This document shows, one piece after another, positions 1-10,116 of a DNA stretch of 64,000 nt. Position 1 is the first letter of the stretch. Each line of letters opens with the position of its first letter. Made by a program: the position numbers and the translations under genes. The stretch is from Methanococcoides methylutens (GTDB taxonomy: Archaea; Halobacteriota; Methanosarcinia; Methanosarcinales; Methanosarcinaceae), in contig NZ_JRHO01000013.1 of assembly GCF_000765475.1 (NCBI RefSeq), forward strand, positions 1-64,000, given 5' to 3'. Under the pieces are notes generated by a model that was not told the origin of the DNA, made no database searches, and worked only from the letters and a program-made list of their open reading frames with translations.

Positions 1-21
1 TATCAATTACTTGTAACTACA

Positions 22-120
22 AATTTGCAAAATGGAGTGAAAGAAACGAACTCATTTGCAAATTATGTGTGAGGGAAATGTCATCAAATTAGAATGGGAA
101 AAATTATGAACTAATTTGAT
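22..120. repeat. Two adjacent AT-rich inverted repeats
   Basis: The first arms are at 22-34 and 53-64 (AATTTGCAAAATG against CATTTGCAAATT, one base bulged). The second are perfect 10-bp arms at 83-92 (ATCAAATTAG) and 111-120. They lie beyond the 3' end of the minus-strand secreted-protein gene, so they could form hairpins in its transcript or be remnants of a small mobile element. No coding sequence is seen here. Confidence 0.5.
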
Positions 121-272
121 AATCTCAATCCAATAGATATTTGGATGGAAAAAAGCTTAATTATATAAATTAAAATTTGGGCTTTAAAGATAACCTGGAA
201 ATCAAAAATGTTAAAGTGGTATGGATTTATGCCACACCACTGCAATGGACTTCCTTATTCTTGGCTTTTTGT

Positions 273-785
273 TTATTTAGGTCCCTTTCCTGGATTCATC
301 ACCCTGATCTCATCCCACGTTGACTCCTCCCACTCCACAGGATCGGATCCATTTACCTGCCATCCAACATTCATTTGGTGTACGAATGTAGCAAGACCTG
401 CACTGACGAGATCCTGAACCTTAACTTTCACGACCAGATCCATGTAACCATCTCCTGTAGTTACTGGAGTAGGGGTGCCAAGATCTGCAAGTGGAGAAGC
501 ATTGATGACATCATCAAATCTGTATGTTACATTTGTAACATTCTTCTGCCCATTAGCATTGAACTGGACCTGCAACGTATCTAAATCAATTGTACTCAGA
601 TCAGTACCATTCACCCCATCAAAACCTGCGACAGCAATTGTCAGTACCCCACGTTCCTTCATATTGATTGGGTTTGGATCTGAACCTGGTTTTACGTCGG
701 TGTTTCCATGAGCCATTACAGCTGGAATGGAGACTAGCAAGGCTAACATCGTCAGGACTATTAAAGTATATTTTACGATTTTCAT
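273..785 (-). CDS. Small secreted protein, paralogue A
   Basis: A 170-residue protein with an N-terminal signal peptide (Lys-containing start, hydrophobic stretch to about residue 25 ending PAVMA). The mature part is Asn/Asp/Thr-rich with several possible N-glycosylation sequons. It contains DVKPGSDPNPIN and a STIDLDTLQVQFN segment typical of secreted beta-sandwich repeats in methanogens. No catalytic motif is seen, so a structural or surface role is only inferred. It is a close paralogue of the gene at 1833-2354, with the same signal peptide and segment order. Both sit immediately downstream, on the same strand, of NosD-type 3' ends, consistent with duplication of a two-gene unit. Function unknown. 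Confidence 0.8.
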   Translation of the reverse strand: MKIVKYTLIVLTMLALLVSIPAVMAHGNTDVKPGSDPNPINMKERGVLTIAVAGFDGVNGTDLSTIDLDTLQVQFNANGQKNVTNVTYRFDDVINASPLADLGTPTPVTTGDGYMDLVVKVKVQDLVSAGLATFVHQMNVGWQVNGSDPVEWEESTWDEIRVMNPGKGPK

Positions 786-1063
786 ACCTTTACCACCCCT
801 TATTATTTCCTTTTATTAGATGCTCTTAATCAGATCATCTAATTTCAATTATAAGTTATGTATTTATTATTATATAAACTCTTTGTAAAAATAAAAACAG
901 ATACGCATAATAATCATAATAATCTTTGGGAACTGACAGAATCATATTGAGCCGACGGTGCTGATCGATCATGAATGTAATATGCTGTAGTAAAAAATCA
1001 GATGTTGTCAAAACAGATTACCTCACAATCAGGAAAAATAAAAAAGATAAAAAGGATTATTTA

Positions 1064-1461
1064 TCAATCCTTCTTTCTGTAAACAACATATGCTGTTAGC
1101 AGAATACCAGCTGCAAGCATCATGCTAAATCCTGGGGTGGTTTCAAGTTCTTTTTGCGAATCCTGCGTTTCTTTAACAACCCCTTCTTCAGGAGCTACTA
1201 AGGTTGCATTATTGGTAGCATGTGAAACAGAGGTAGTATTTTTTTCTTCAGATTCTTCTTGAATTGGTATGATCATCGCAGTGCCAACAGCTTTGGAGGA
1301 ACCACCAGTTTTTCGAATATTTATAGATGCTGTATTAGTGTTTCCAGCAGCATCGGTGACGTTTGCATAAATGGTATTCGCACCTCTGACAAGGCGTACC
1401 TTCGCTGTGAAAGTGTCATTGAAGTCGGTTAGAGTTGTTTCAGCAGCAATGTCATTCACAG
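1064..1461 (-). pseudogene. 3' fragment of a NosD/Ig-like surface protein gene
   Basis: About 132 codons matching the last Ig-like repeat and the C-terminus of the large gene at 2629-5547 (NDIAAETTL, NTIYANVTDAAGN, then an ETTPGF motif, a hydrophobic helix and a YRKKD tail). The tail looks like a PGF-CTERM sorting signal. Homology stops abruptly at about 1461, inside the repeat, where unrelated CBS-domain coding sequence begins on the other strand. There is no signal peptide or beta-helix, so it cannot make a functional surface protein. It is a relic of a tandem duplication. Confidence 0.8.
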
Positions 1462-1727
1462 GTTTCGGTGATCGACAATGGCGTACCTGTTGGAAGTATT
1501 TCAGAGGATACTATCATGAAATATATGGCAGACAGGAAAGCTTCGACCATATCCCAGATGAAGATCAAGGATATGATGGGAGATGCATTCCCGACTGTCT
1601 CACCAGCTACTGAACTTGATGTTATATCACACATGCTTGACGAAATCCCGCGGTCCTGGTACTTGAGAAGGGAGTTACAACCGGATTTGTGACAAAGCAT
1701 GATGTGATCAAGTTGTTGCATGGTTAA
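1462..1727 (+). pseudogene. CBS-domain regulator fragment, frameshifted
   Basis: Read from 1462 the sequence encodes a CBS-domain C-terminus (VSVIDNGVPVGSISED, then MKIKDMM and TVSPATELDVIS). Near 1650 the frame is lost: adding one C in the run at about 1649-1652 restores AVLVLEKGVTTGFVTKHDV and an in-frame stop at 1725-1727. The start is missing because the fragment abuts the NosD remnant at 1461/1462. In archaea such CBS pairs often follow an HTH domain; that part is absent. It is a broken gene joined to another broken gene. Confidence 0.75.
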
Positions 1728-1832
1728 GAATGATTAATCCAACAGGGATTGAATGCTAAAACAGCTAGTGTATAAATTGAAACTTGCATTTAAACTATTA
1801 TGGGAAATAAAAAATGTAAAAGTGGTGTGGAT

Positions 1833-2354
1833 TTATTTCCCACTACATTTAGGTTTGGGGACTTCCGGTGGCTCAAAGACCTGAATCTGATCCCACGATG
1901 ATCCGCTCCATTGATCTGATCCATCTACCTGCCAGATAACCCTCATTTGAGTTGTGGCTGGTATAATATGCTCTTTGAGATTCGCCATCTTTACTTTCAC
2001 GACCAGATCATCGACACCATCTCCCTCTGTTATTGGGTTACAACAAGGAAATCCTGGTGCTGCGGAGTCATTGATCACATCTTCAAAGCTGTATCTCTCG
2101 ATAGAAACATTCTTTACCCCATTAGCATTGAACTGGACCATCAATGTATCTAAATTAATAGTGCTCAGATCCGTACCATTGAAACCATTATAGCCTGCGA
2201 CAGCTATTGATACTACCCCATTGCTCTTCAGGTTGATTGGATTTGGACATGAGCCCGGTTTTACATCGGTGTATCCTGTGCCCATTACAGCTGGAATGGA
2301 AACCAGCAAAGCTAACATTGTCAAGAAAGTTACACTTACTTTTACTATTTTCAT
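1833..2354 (-). CDS. Small secreted protein, paralogue B
   Basis: A 173-residue secreted protein, paralogue of the one at 273-785. It shares the signal peptide (MLALLVSIPAVM), the DVKPGS-PNPIN segment and GFNGTDLSTINLDTL. It differs by a Cys pair in its middle (FPCCNP) and a Cys near the C-terminus. It lies 274 bases downstream of the NosD-like gene on the same strand. The intergenic sequence also matches that around paralogue A, so the duplication covered more than the coding region. No enzyme motif is visible; a surface or extracellular structural role is inferred. Confidence 0.8.
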   Translation of the reverse strand: MKIVKVSVTFLTMLALLVSIPAVMGTGYTDVKPGSCPNPINLKSNGVVSIAVAGYNGFNGTDLSTINLDTLMVQFNANGVKNVSIERYSFEDVINDSAAPGFPCCNPITEGDGVDDLVVKVKMANLKEHIIPATTQMRVIWQVDGSDQWSGSSWDQIQVFEPPEVPKPKCSGK

Positions 2355-2628
2355 AACTTAACCACCCCTTTATCCATATTATTAGACTGCCTTATTTTGG
2401 TCATCTAATATCAAATATAACTTATGTGATTATAAATATAAATACTATTCGCAAAATTGAAAACAGATGCTCATTATGAGCATAATTAGTCCATGGTTAG
2501 AAAAGGTAAGCACATTGAGCTAATGGTGTTGAAACAATCATGAATGTGATAAGCTTTAGTAATAATCAAAGACATTCAAAATGATTTACGTCACACTCAA
2601 GAAAAATAAAAATATGAGAAGGATGTCA

Positions 2629-5547
2629 TCAATCCTTCTTTCTGTACATAACATATGCAGCTAGCATAATACCAGTTGCAAACATCATGCTGAATCCCGG
2701 AGTTGTTTCAAGTTCTTCCTGTGATTCCTGCGTATATTCAACAAATCCTTCTTCAGGAACTGCTACGCTTGAATTATTTGTAGCATTTGAAGTGGAAGTA
2801 GTATTCTCCTCTTCAGATTCTTCTTGAATTGGTATGATTACCGCAGTGCCAACACCTTTGGAGGAACCACCAGTTTTTCGAACATTTATAGATGCTGTAT
2901 TAGTGTTTCCAGCAGCATCGGTGACGTTTGCATAAATGGTATTCGCACCTCTGACAAGGCTTACCTTTGCTGTGAAAGTGCCATTGAAGTCGGTTAGAGT
3001 GGTTTCAGCAGCAATGTCATTCACAGTAACCAATGGCAACGATCCGGTTCCATTGACAAGACCTGAGACATTAATGTATCTTGAAGATGTGGAGGAACCA
3101 TTCACAGGAGAAGCTATAATTATCGTTGGCATGAGGTTGTCAGATGTAACAGTTACAGATGTTGTGTTGGTGTTTCCAGCGGCATCGGTTACGTTTGCAT
3201 AAATGGTGTTCACACCAGTTACAAGAGGTACTGTTGCCGTGAAAGTGCCGTTGAAGTCGATAAGAGTGGTTTCAGCAGCAATGTCATTCACAGTAACCAA
3301 CGGTGCAGATCCGGTTCCATCGACAAGGCCAGAGACAATAATAGAGCTTGAAGATGTGGAGAAACTATCCACAGGAGAAATTATGCCGATTACTGGCATG
3401 AGGTTGTCAGATGTAACAGTTACAGATGTTGTGTTGGTGTTCCCAGCGGCATCGGTTACGTTTGCATAAATGGTGTTCACACCACTTACAAGAGGTACTG
3501 TTGCCGTGAAAGTGCCGTTGAAGTCGATAAGAGTGGTTTCAGCAGCAATGTCATTCACAGTAACCAACGGTGCAGATCCGGTTCCATCGACAAAGCCAGA
3601 GACAATAATAGAGCTTGAAGATGTGGAGGAACTATCCACAGGAGAATCTATAATAATCGCTGGCATGAGATTGTCAGATGTAACAGTTACAGATGTTGTG
3701 TTGGTGTTCCCAACAACATCGGTTACGTTTGCATAAATGGTGTTCACACCACTTACAAGAGGTACTGTTGCTGTGAAAGTGCCGTTGAAGTCGATAAGAG
3801 TGGTTTCAGCAGCAATGTCATTCACAGTAACCAACGGGGTAGATCCGGTTCCATTAACAAGGCCAGAGACAGTAATAGAACTTGAAGGTGTGGAGGAACC
3901 ATCCATAGGAGAAACTATACTGATTACTGGCATAAACTCATCAACTATAATACTAAGCGGCAGGTAATCAAATTCGGTTTCAGAAATGTTGTATTGCTCG
4001 TCACAGATTCCATCTTTGTTAGAATCTGCTGTATCAACACTGAATCCAGCTCCATTAGGATGTACCCAGTAGTTACCACCAAGGAAAGGACCTCCAACAA
4101 TGTTCATTTCCATCGTTTTGGTGACATTCCAGAGATTACCGGTATTGACACCATAATATCCAACGTTGTTTGTATTGTTGAAGTAATTGTTATAGAGAAG
4201 GTTACTACTGGAATTCTCAAGATGAACACCATCATCAGAGTTAGTCGATACAATATTGTCTTTCAGCGTATTATCATTGGAATTCAACAGAACAATACCG
4301 GAGTCAGTATTTGAGCTTGCAATGTTATCATTCAGCGTATTGTTATTGCTGGATGATTCCAGTCTAACACCATAAACGTTGTCTGACACTATATTACTGT
4401 TTAACATATTATTGCTGGAATATATCAGAATTCCGGTGACGGAATTCGAGCTTGCAGTGTTATCGTTCAGTGTGTTGTAATTGCTGGACTGCTCCAGTCT
4501 GATTCCGTAATCGTTGCTAGACGCAAGATTATTGCTCAGCATGTTGGTGTTGGATTCATCCAGATATATACCGCAATCGGAGTTCAAATTTGCAATGTTA
4601 TCGTTGAGCGTATTGTCGCTGGAACTCAATAGGGATATGCCATTGTCAGAGTTAAAGCTTGCATTGTTATTGCCAAGAGTATTGTTCTTACTGAACTGTT
4701 CCAACCTGATACCATAAATGTTGGCCAACACTATGTTACTGCTCAACATGCTGTTGTTGGACCCGGTCAAACATATTCCGCAATCGCCGTTCGAACTTGC
4801 AACGTTATTATTGAGAGTATTATCACTGGAATTCAATAGAACGATACCTGTATCAGTGTTAAAACTTGCAGTGTTATCGTTCAGTGTATTGTAATTGCTG
4901 GATTGGCTTATCCTGATGCCGTAAACGTTGTTGGAAGCGATGTTATTTTCCAATACGTTGTTGTTGGAATATATCAGAATACCAGTAAGAGTACTCGAGA
5001 TTGCAGAGTTATTGCTCAGAGTATTGTTATCGTTGTACTGTTGCAGTCTGATTCCGTAATAGTTGTCAGACATAATATTATTGCTCAGAGTATTGTCATT
5101 GCTGAAGTTATCGTTGATTGAATCCAGTCTGATTCCGCAATTGTTGTTCGAGATGTCATTTTCGGCAATATTACAGTCATCGACTCCAATGAGACGTATT
5201 CCAAAGTTATCAGTTGCGCCTGTTACATTAAAACCTTTTATAGTGACGTTATTTGCAGTTACGTAAAACACGGCATCGCTTGGATTCTCAGCCTGGACAA
5301 TTGTATCATCCGGATTTAAAGATTGTGAGATGATCATTAGCTCCTTATCCACAACAATATTCTCAGTGTAGGTACCCGGATAAACAGTAAGTGTATCATT
5401 ATCCATTGCAGCAGCCACGGCATCCTTTATCGAAGTGAAATCTGCATCTTGCCCGGTGCTGTCGTTCACTGTGAATGTATCGGCAGATGCTGTTCCAATG
5501 GTCATTACAATCAAAAATACTACAAAAATCATTAAATATGTTTTCAT
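2629..5547 (-). CDS. NosD-like beta-helix surface protein with Ig-like repeats and PGF-CTERM
   Basis: 972 residues. Residues 1-22 form a signal peptide. About residues 30-460 are a right-handed parallel beta-helix of the NosD/CASH type, built of short repeats around NNTLNDNTASSN and YGIRLE. After a linker come four Ig-like repeats of 89 residues. The end is a Glu/Thr-rich stretch, ETTPGF, one hydrophobic helix and a YRKKD tail, matching the PGF-CTERM pattern processed by archaeosortase A. It is probably a lipid-anchored cell-surface protein. The beta-helix fold is common in carbohydrate-binding surface proteins, but the ligand is not evident. It appears to be the intact parent of the remnant at 1064-1461. 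Confidence 0.85.
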   Translation of the reverse strand: MKTYLMIFVVFLIVMTIGTASADTFTVNDSTGQDADFTSIKDAVAAAMDNDTLTVYPGTYTENIVVDKELMIISQSLNPDDTIVQAENPSDAVFYVTANNVTIKGFNVTGATDNFGIRLIGVDDCNIAENDISNNNCGIRLDSINDNFSNDNTLSNNIMSDNYYGIRLQQYNDNNTLSNNSAISSTLTGILIYSNNNVLENNIASNNVYGIRISQSSNYNTLNDNTASFNTDTGIVLLNSSDNTLNNNVASSNGDCGICLTGSNNSMLSSNIVLANIYGIRLEQFSKNNTLGNNNASFNSDNGISLLSSSDNTLNDNIANLNSDCGIYLDESNTNMLSNNLASSNDYGIRLEQSSNYNTLNDNTASSNSVTGILIYSSNNMLNSNIVSDNVYGVRLESSSNNNTLNDNIASSNTDSGIVLLNSNDNTLKDNIVSTNSDDGVHLENSSSNLLYNNYFNNTNNVGYYGVNTGNLWNVTKTMEMNIVGGPFLGGNYWVHPNGAGFSVDTADSNKDGICDEQYNISETEFDYLPLSIIVDEFMPVISIVSPMDGSSTPSSSITVSGLVNGTGSTPLVTVNDIAAETTLIDFNGTFTATVPLVSGVNTIYANVTDVVGNTNTTSVTVTSDNLMPAIIIDSPVDSSSTSSSSIIVSGFVDGTGSAPLVTVNDIAAETTLIDFNGTFTATVPLVSGVNTIYANVTDAAGNTNTTSVTVTSDNLMPVIGIISPVDSFSTSSSSIIVSGLVDGTGSAPLVTVNDIAAETTLIDFNGTFTATVPLVTGVNTIYANVTDAAGNTNTTSVTVTSDNLMPTIIIASPVNGSSTSSRYINVSGLVNGTGSLPLVTVNDIAAETTLTDFNGTFTAKVSLVRGANTIYANVTDAAGNTNTASINVRKTGGSSKGVGTAVIIPIQEESEEENTTSTSNATNNSSVAVPEEGFVEYTQESQEELETTPGFSMMFATGIMLAAYVMYRKKD
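2870..3937 (-). repeat. Four tandem 267-bp Ig-like repeats
   Basis: Inside the NosD-like gene, four units of 267 bp (89 codons) follow each other. Long stretches are identical at DNA level, for example the segment coding VTVNDIAAETTL and NTIYANVTDA in each unit. Such near-identity suggests recent expansion or gene conversion, and the unit number may vary between strains. The last unit before the C-terminus is the most diverged and is the one duplicated at 1064-1461. Confidence 0.85.
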
Positions 5548-5931
5548 TTAAATAAATCCCCCTTATACATGTAATATCTACAATTTAGTAGATATTCTTT
5601 TCTATTTACCCTGATAATAATAGAATAAGTCAAAAGTTACAGTTATTGCTCAAGCTGGCATATATTGATCAGAACCGCAGGAATAGGAACGCAATATTAT
5701 AAACTTCAATTCAAACTATATGAGATATATACTTGGAACGAATGCGTTTGTGATTTGTAGCAGTGCATTCAAGAAAACACATCTCTCCTGTAAAATATCG
5801 AGACTACATATTATATAATTGCCCATAAGGATGGCTGATTACTTTCAACTCCATGAAACCAGTTATATACTAGGTTTACATTAGATACGACATTCACTTA
5901 CGTTTATTAATAAAAATACCAGGAGAATTAT
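5548..5931. other. Intergenic region with promoters of diverging genes
   Basis: 384 AT-rich bases between the NosD-like gene (minus) and the aminotransferase (plus). A TATA-like element GTTATATAC lies at about 5862-5870, some 60 bases before the plus-strand start, so transcription would begin near 5890. No gene or stable hairpin is seen. Confidence 0.5.
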
Positions 5932-7544
<1,613 letters not shown>

Positions 7545-7635
7545 GATCGTTTCTTTATTCTTTTTTTTGAGATAGTGAAGAGGTAGAGAGAAATCTCTTG
7601 CTATGATTAATTGGATACTTGATGGTTTTAATTAA

Positions 7636-7800
7636 TGGGAAATCTACGAGAAAATCGAAAGTAACATGCAAAGAGATGAAAGGAACTGCACGTTATTAAA
7701 AGAACTCGGTTGGAAGTATTTGATTGTCTGGGAATGTGAAACCAAAAATAAAGATCAAACACCATTGTGGAATAAAATTAAAGAATTTCTCGATGATTAA
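7636..7800 (+). pseudogene. C-terminal remnant of a Vsr mismatch endonuclease
   Basis: 55 codons, opening immediately after an in-frame TAA at 7633-7635, encode NMQRDERNC, then LLKELGWKYLIVWECET and a C-terminal IKEFLDD. This matches the end of very-short-patch-repair endonucleases (RN, LGW and VWECE motifs). The N-terminal metal-binding half and start codon are missing. Vsr genes normally accompany cytosine methyltransferases, so this is likely the last trace of a lost restriction-modification locus. Confidence 0.75.
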
Positions 7801-7810
7801 TTTCAAGCTC

Positions 7811-7846
7811 TCACAAATACAGGTGCTGCCTATCCGAGCAGTACAT
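7811..7846 (-). pseudogene. Gene 3'-end relic, copy 1 (MYCSDRQHLYL)
   Basis: On the minus strand 12 codons read MYCSDRQHLYL-stop directly after the stop of the HEPN-like gene. A second copy lies at 9711-9779. The two DNA copies match at about 25 of 33 positions and most differences are synonymous, the signature of decayed coding sequence from one protein family. I do not recognise the family. Confidence 0.5.
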
Positions 7847-7853
7847 ATCCAAT

Positions 7854-8549
7854 TCAATAGTCGTTACTAAGAATATTTGCACTCATTTGTTGCCAAAATA
7901 TTTCTAATAACTTTAAATTGTTCTGACAAAATTCAGATATTTCTTTTGAATCATCATTTTTCAAAGGTACAAATTTTTTTACAACACTTTTATCGATTAC
8001 ATTACCATCTTCATCTTTTTCACCCCTGAAAATAAGATAAGCTTCAATAAAGTCTTGTACTGGTTGATGCTGTATAGTATTTCGAATTTCCTTTATTTCT
8101 TCTATCCACTCAGAATTGTTGAAAATAAAGTTGTGGGAAATAGAGGATTTAGAAGGCGATAATTTTTTTTGGACTTTTGGATTCATATATTGGCCAAAAG
8201 AAAAAGAATGTGAGTCAGAATAACCATCAACAATTCGACACTTTAGATCTATGATACTATTTACAGCTGCCATTATAGAATTAATGAAAGAATAGAATTC
8301 ATAAAGTTCAATTGCATAACCACTCTGAAAGCCAATTGTCACTGGAATCGGTATTTCGCGCCTTTTGGAGCTTTGCATGAATACTCCAAAATTATTTAGA
8401 TCAATACTTGGTTGATTCCCTTCATTTAGTTCCTTTATTAAATTTTTTTGATGATACTTTGCTGCATCGATGAAGAAACGAATTGTAGCAACTTTTTTAT
8501 CAAACGTGTTTTCACTTTCCATCTCTGAAATCTCCAAAGTAGTCTTCAT
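7854..8549 (-). CDS. Unrecognised protein with HEPN-like RNxxxH motif
   Basis: 231 residues, mostly helical in appearance, no signal peptide. Residues around 150 read EIRNTIQHQP, fitting the R-x4-H motif of HEPN ribonuclease-type domains. The rest is not recognised. Two starts are possible: ATG at 8549, or ATG at 8519, which has GGAG 9 bases upstream and is the better supported. Base composition is more AT-rich than the neighbouring metabolic genes. It lies 77 bases downstream of a second unknown gene on the same strand, with gene relics on both sides. HEPN proteins are frequent in toxin-antitoxin and abortive-infection systems; that role here is inference. Confidence 0.6.
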   Translation of the reverse strand: MKTTLEISEMESENTFDKKVATIRFFIDAAKYHQKNLIKELNEGNQPSIDLNNFGVFMQSSKRREIPIPVTIGFQSGYAIELYEFYSFINSIMAAVNSIIDLKCRIVDGYSDSHSFSFGQYMNPKVQKKLSPSKSSISHNFIFNNSEWIEEIKEIRNTIQHQPVQDFIEAYLIFRGEKDEDGNVIDKSVVKKFVPLKNDDSKEISEFCQNNLKLLEIFWQQMSANILSNDY

Positions 8550-8626
8550 TCTTAGAAGTCTGAGTACTAAGCACTAACAAAATATCGATCCTGTCTATTG
8601 GGATCGCGATAACTTATTTTAGATAT

Positions 8627-9604
8627 TCATTTACTCTTTTTTATTCGCTGGTATGGTTCCAATATTTCTTCCTTAGTGAAGATCTCAATATCTTCTTGAC
8701 GAATGGTGGGACCATAACTCATATGGAAAACTCCACCTTGAAATGCAAATGCTTTCTCAAATAATTCTAAATCTGATGGCCAACTAAACTTTACAGTGTC
8801 TGGTTTAATTCCATTTACGATTCTTAAAAATGATAGGATATTTTGAATTGAATATCTTAACAAAATGACTCGCATACCAATGGTATTAGGATCCCAATTG
8901 ACATTATGTTTTTTCAACTTGAAATGATGCTTGCCATGTGGAACACCTTTTTGGCAAATATTTTCTCGCATAAAAAAAGAAGTGCCAAATTCACTTCTTC
9001 CCATTGATTTAAAATCTTCGGGAGGAGGAGATACACCATGTATATTTTCTGTTGCCATAGACAAATGGAATCCTCCCGGTCGAATTCTAAACCCATGCTT
9101 TAAGTTGTTATATTCAGAAACCAGAGTTTCATTTGTGAAGTCGTCAGCTAGTATTCTCCATAATTTAGTAAATTTTGTTTTAACCTTTGTTTCTTTATCC
9201 TTATCCTCAAGTACAAAAGAATTTAATGTATTTGATAAATCTTCCCATGATAACTGTTGTTTTCCAAGTCCTGTCATTATTTCTTTTCCATCACCAATAT
9301 CCTTTACCATTTTTTGCAAACTGCCCGGTGGATATTTTTGTAACCAAGCCACAACACAATTTGAAGCTTGCAAAGTTGCACAAAGCAATGAAAAAAAGGT
9401 TTCCATTGCGTGAAAATATGTTAATCGAATTGAAATAGCTGCAAGATTCTTTTCTTCACTTTCAAGTAATTCAAGGTTATTTTGTACCACATTTTCAAAG
9501 TACTCTGGTTTCATTGATTCAATAAATTCAAGATTTACTTGTGCCAAATCAACGTCCCAAATACAATAAGGTTCATCGTAAACTACAAATTTATAATACT
9601 GCAA
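8627..9604 (-). CDS. Unrecognised protein, partner of the HEPN-like gene
   Basis: 325 residues, soluble. The start is TTG at 9604 with GAGGTGG 6-7 bases upstream. It contains a helix-rich middle with YNNLKHGFR, a pattern resembling HEPN-like unknown families in which the first Arg of R-x4-H is absent. No other motif is recognised. It precedes the HEPN-like gene on the same strand by 77 bases, so the two may be cotranscribed. AT-rich codon use and flanking gene relics suggest acquisition by transfer. Function unknown. Confidence 0.6.
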   Translation of the reverse strand: MQYYKFVVYDEPYCIWDVDLAQVNLEFIESMKPEYFENVVQNNLELLESEEKNLAAISIRLTYFHAMETFFSLLCATLQASNCVVAWLQKYPPGSLQKMVKDIGDGKEIMTGLGKQQLSWEDLSNTLNSFVLEDKDKETKVKTKFTKLWRILADDFTNETLVSEYNNLKHGFRIRPGGFHLSMATENIHGVSPPPEDFKSMGRSEFGTSFFMRENICQKGVPHGKHHFKLKKHNVNWDPNTIGMRVILLRYSIQNILSFLRIVNGIKPDTVKFSWPSDLELFEKAFAFQGGVFHMSYGPTIRQEDIEIFTKEEILEPYQRIKKSK

Positions 9605-9710
9605 CTAACCACCTCAAGTAAAAATTTAAATATAAATTTATACAAACATCGAATACATATTAAGGTATTTCAAAAACATATGGAAGTTGTGGTATATGCG
9701 GATTGAACCG

Positions 9711-9779
9711 TTAGTTTTTAACAAAATACAAATGCTGCCTGTCTGGACAATACATGTTTTCATACCCGTTATCTTTTTA
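9711..9779 (-). pseudogene. Gene 3'-end relic, copy 2 (MYCPDRQHLYF)
   Basis: The minus strand reads KDNGYENMYCPDRQHLYF and a few more residues to a stop at 9711-9713, with a stop immediately upstream at 9777-9779. It repeats the relic at 7811-7846 in the same orientation, so the two unknown genes between are bracketed by imperfect direct repeats. Parent gene not recognised. Confidence 0.5.
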
Positions 9780-9828
9780 GGTCTAATTGTCATACCTCTA
9801 ACTGTTTAAATATTAGGGAGTGGAATAT

Positions 9829-10022
9829 ATGAAATTCGGTTTAACGCGTAGGGGTCCCTCTGGATTATCCCGCTGGGATCCATTTGAAGAAATAAAGCAG
9901 ACACAGGAACACCTCAACCAGTTATTCAGAGAGATTCCTCCGTTCGGGGGTTGGCTCGAGGGCAAATCAATTGCCCCCTGATGAATATAAAGGAAAAGGG
10001 TGACAATGTCATGTTACACTGA
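9829..10022 (+). pseudogene. Hsp20 small heat-shock protein remnant, frameshifted
   Basis: A normal start (AGGGAG at about 9815, ATG at 9829) leads into MKFGLTRRGPSGL and WDPFEEIKQTQEHL, the typical N-terminus of archaeal Hsp20/alpha-crystallin proteins. A one-base loss in the C run at 9974-9978 creates a stop at 9979-9981. In the corrected frame PLMNIKEKGDNV follows, then a stop at 10020-10022. The alpha-crystallin core is absent. This is a truncated, dead gene. Confidence 0.75.
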
Positions 10023-10116
10023 ACAATTATCCACGTTGCAACAATGTACTTCGTCTTTGTGAGAGGAATCATTATATGCCAGTAATGTAAAATTTTAATT
10101 AGTTAATGGGAGTTAC

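Noticed and set aside
2936-3967. Four regular plus-strand reading frames of 76-88 codons
   Set aside because: They are antisense shadows of the 267-bp repeats of the NosD-like gene; their regular size only reflects the repeat period.
4150-5300. Short-period DNA repeats that could be taken for a CRISPR array
   Set aside because: The period follows the parallel beta-helix coils of the NosD-like protein; units are coding, variable and without constant spacers.
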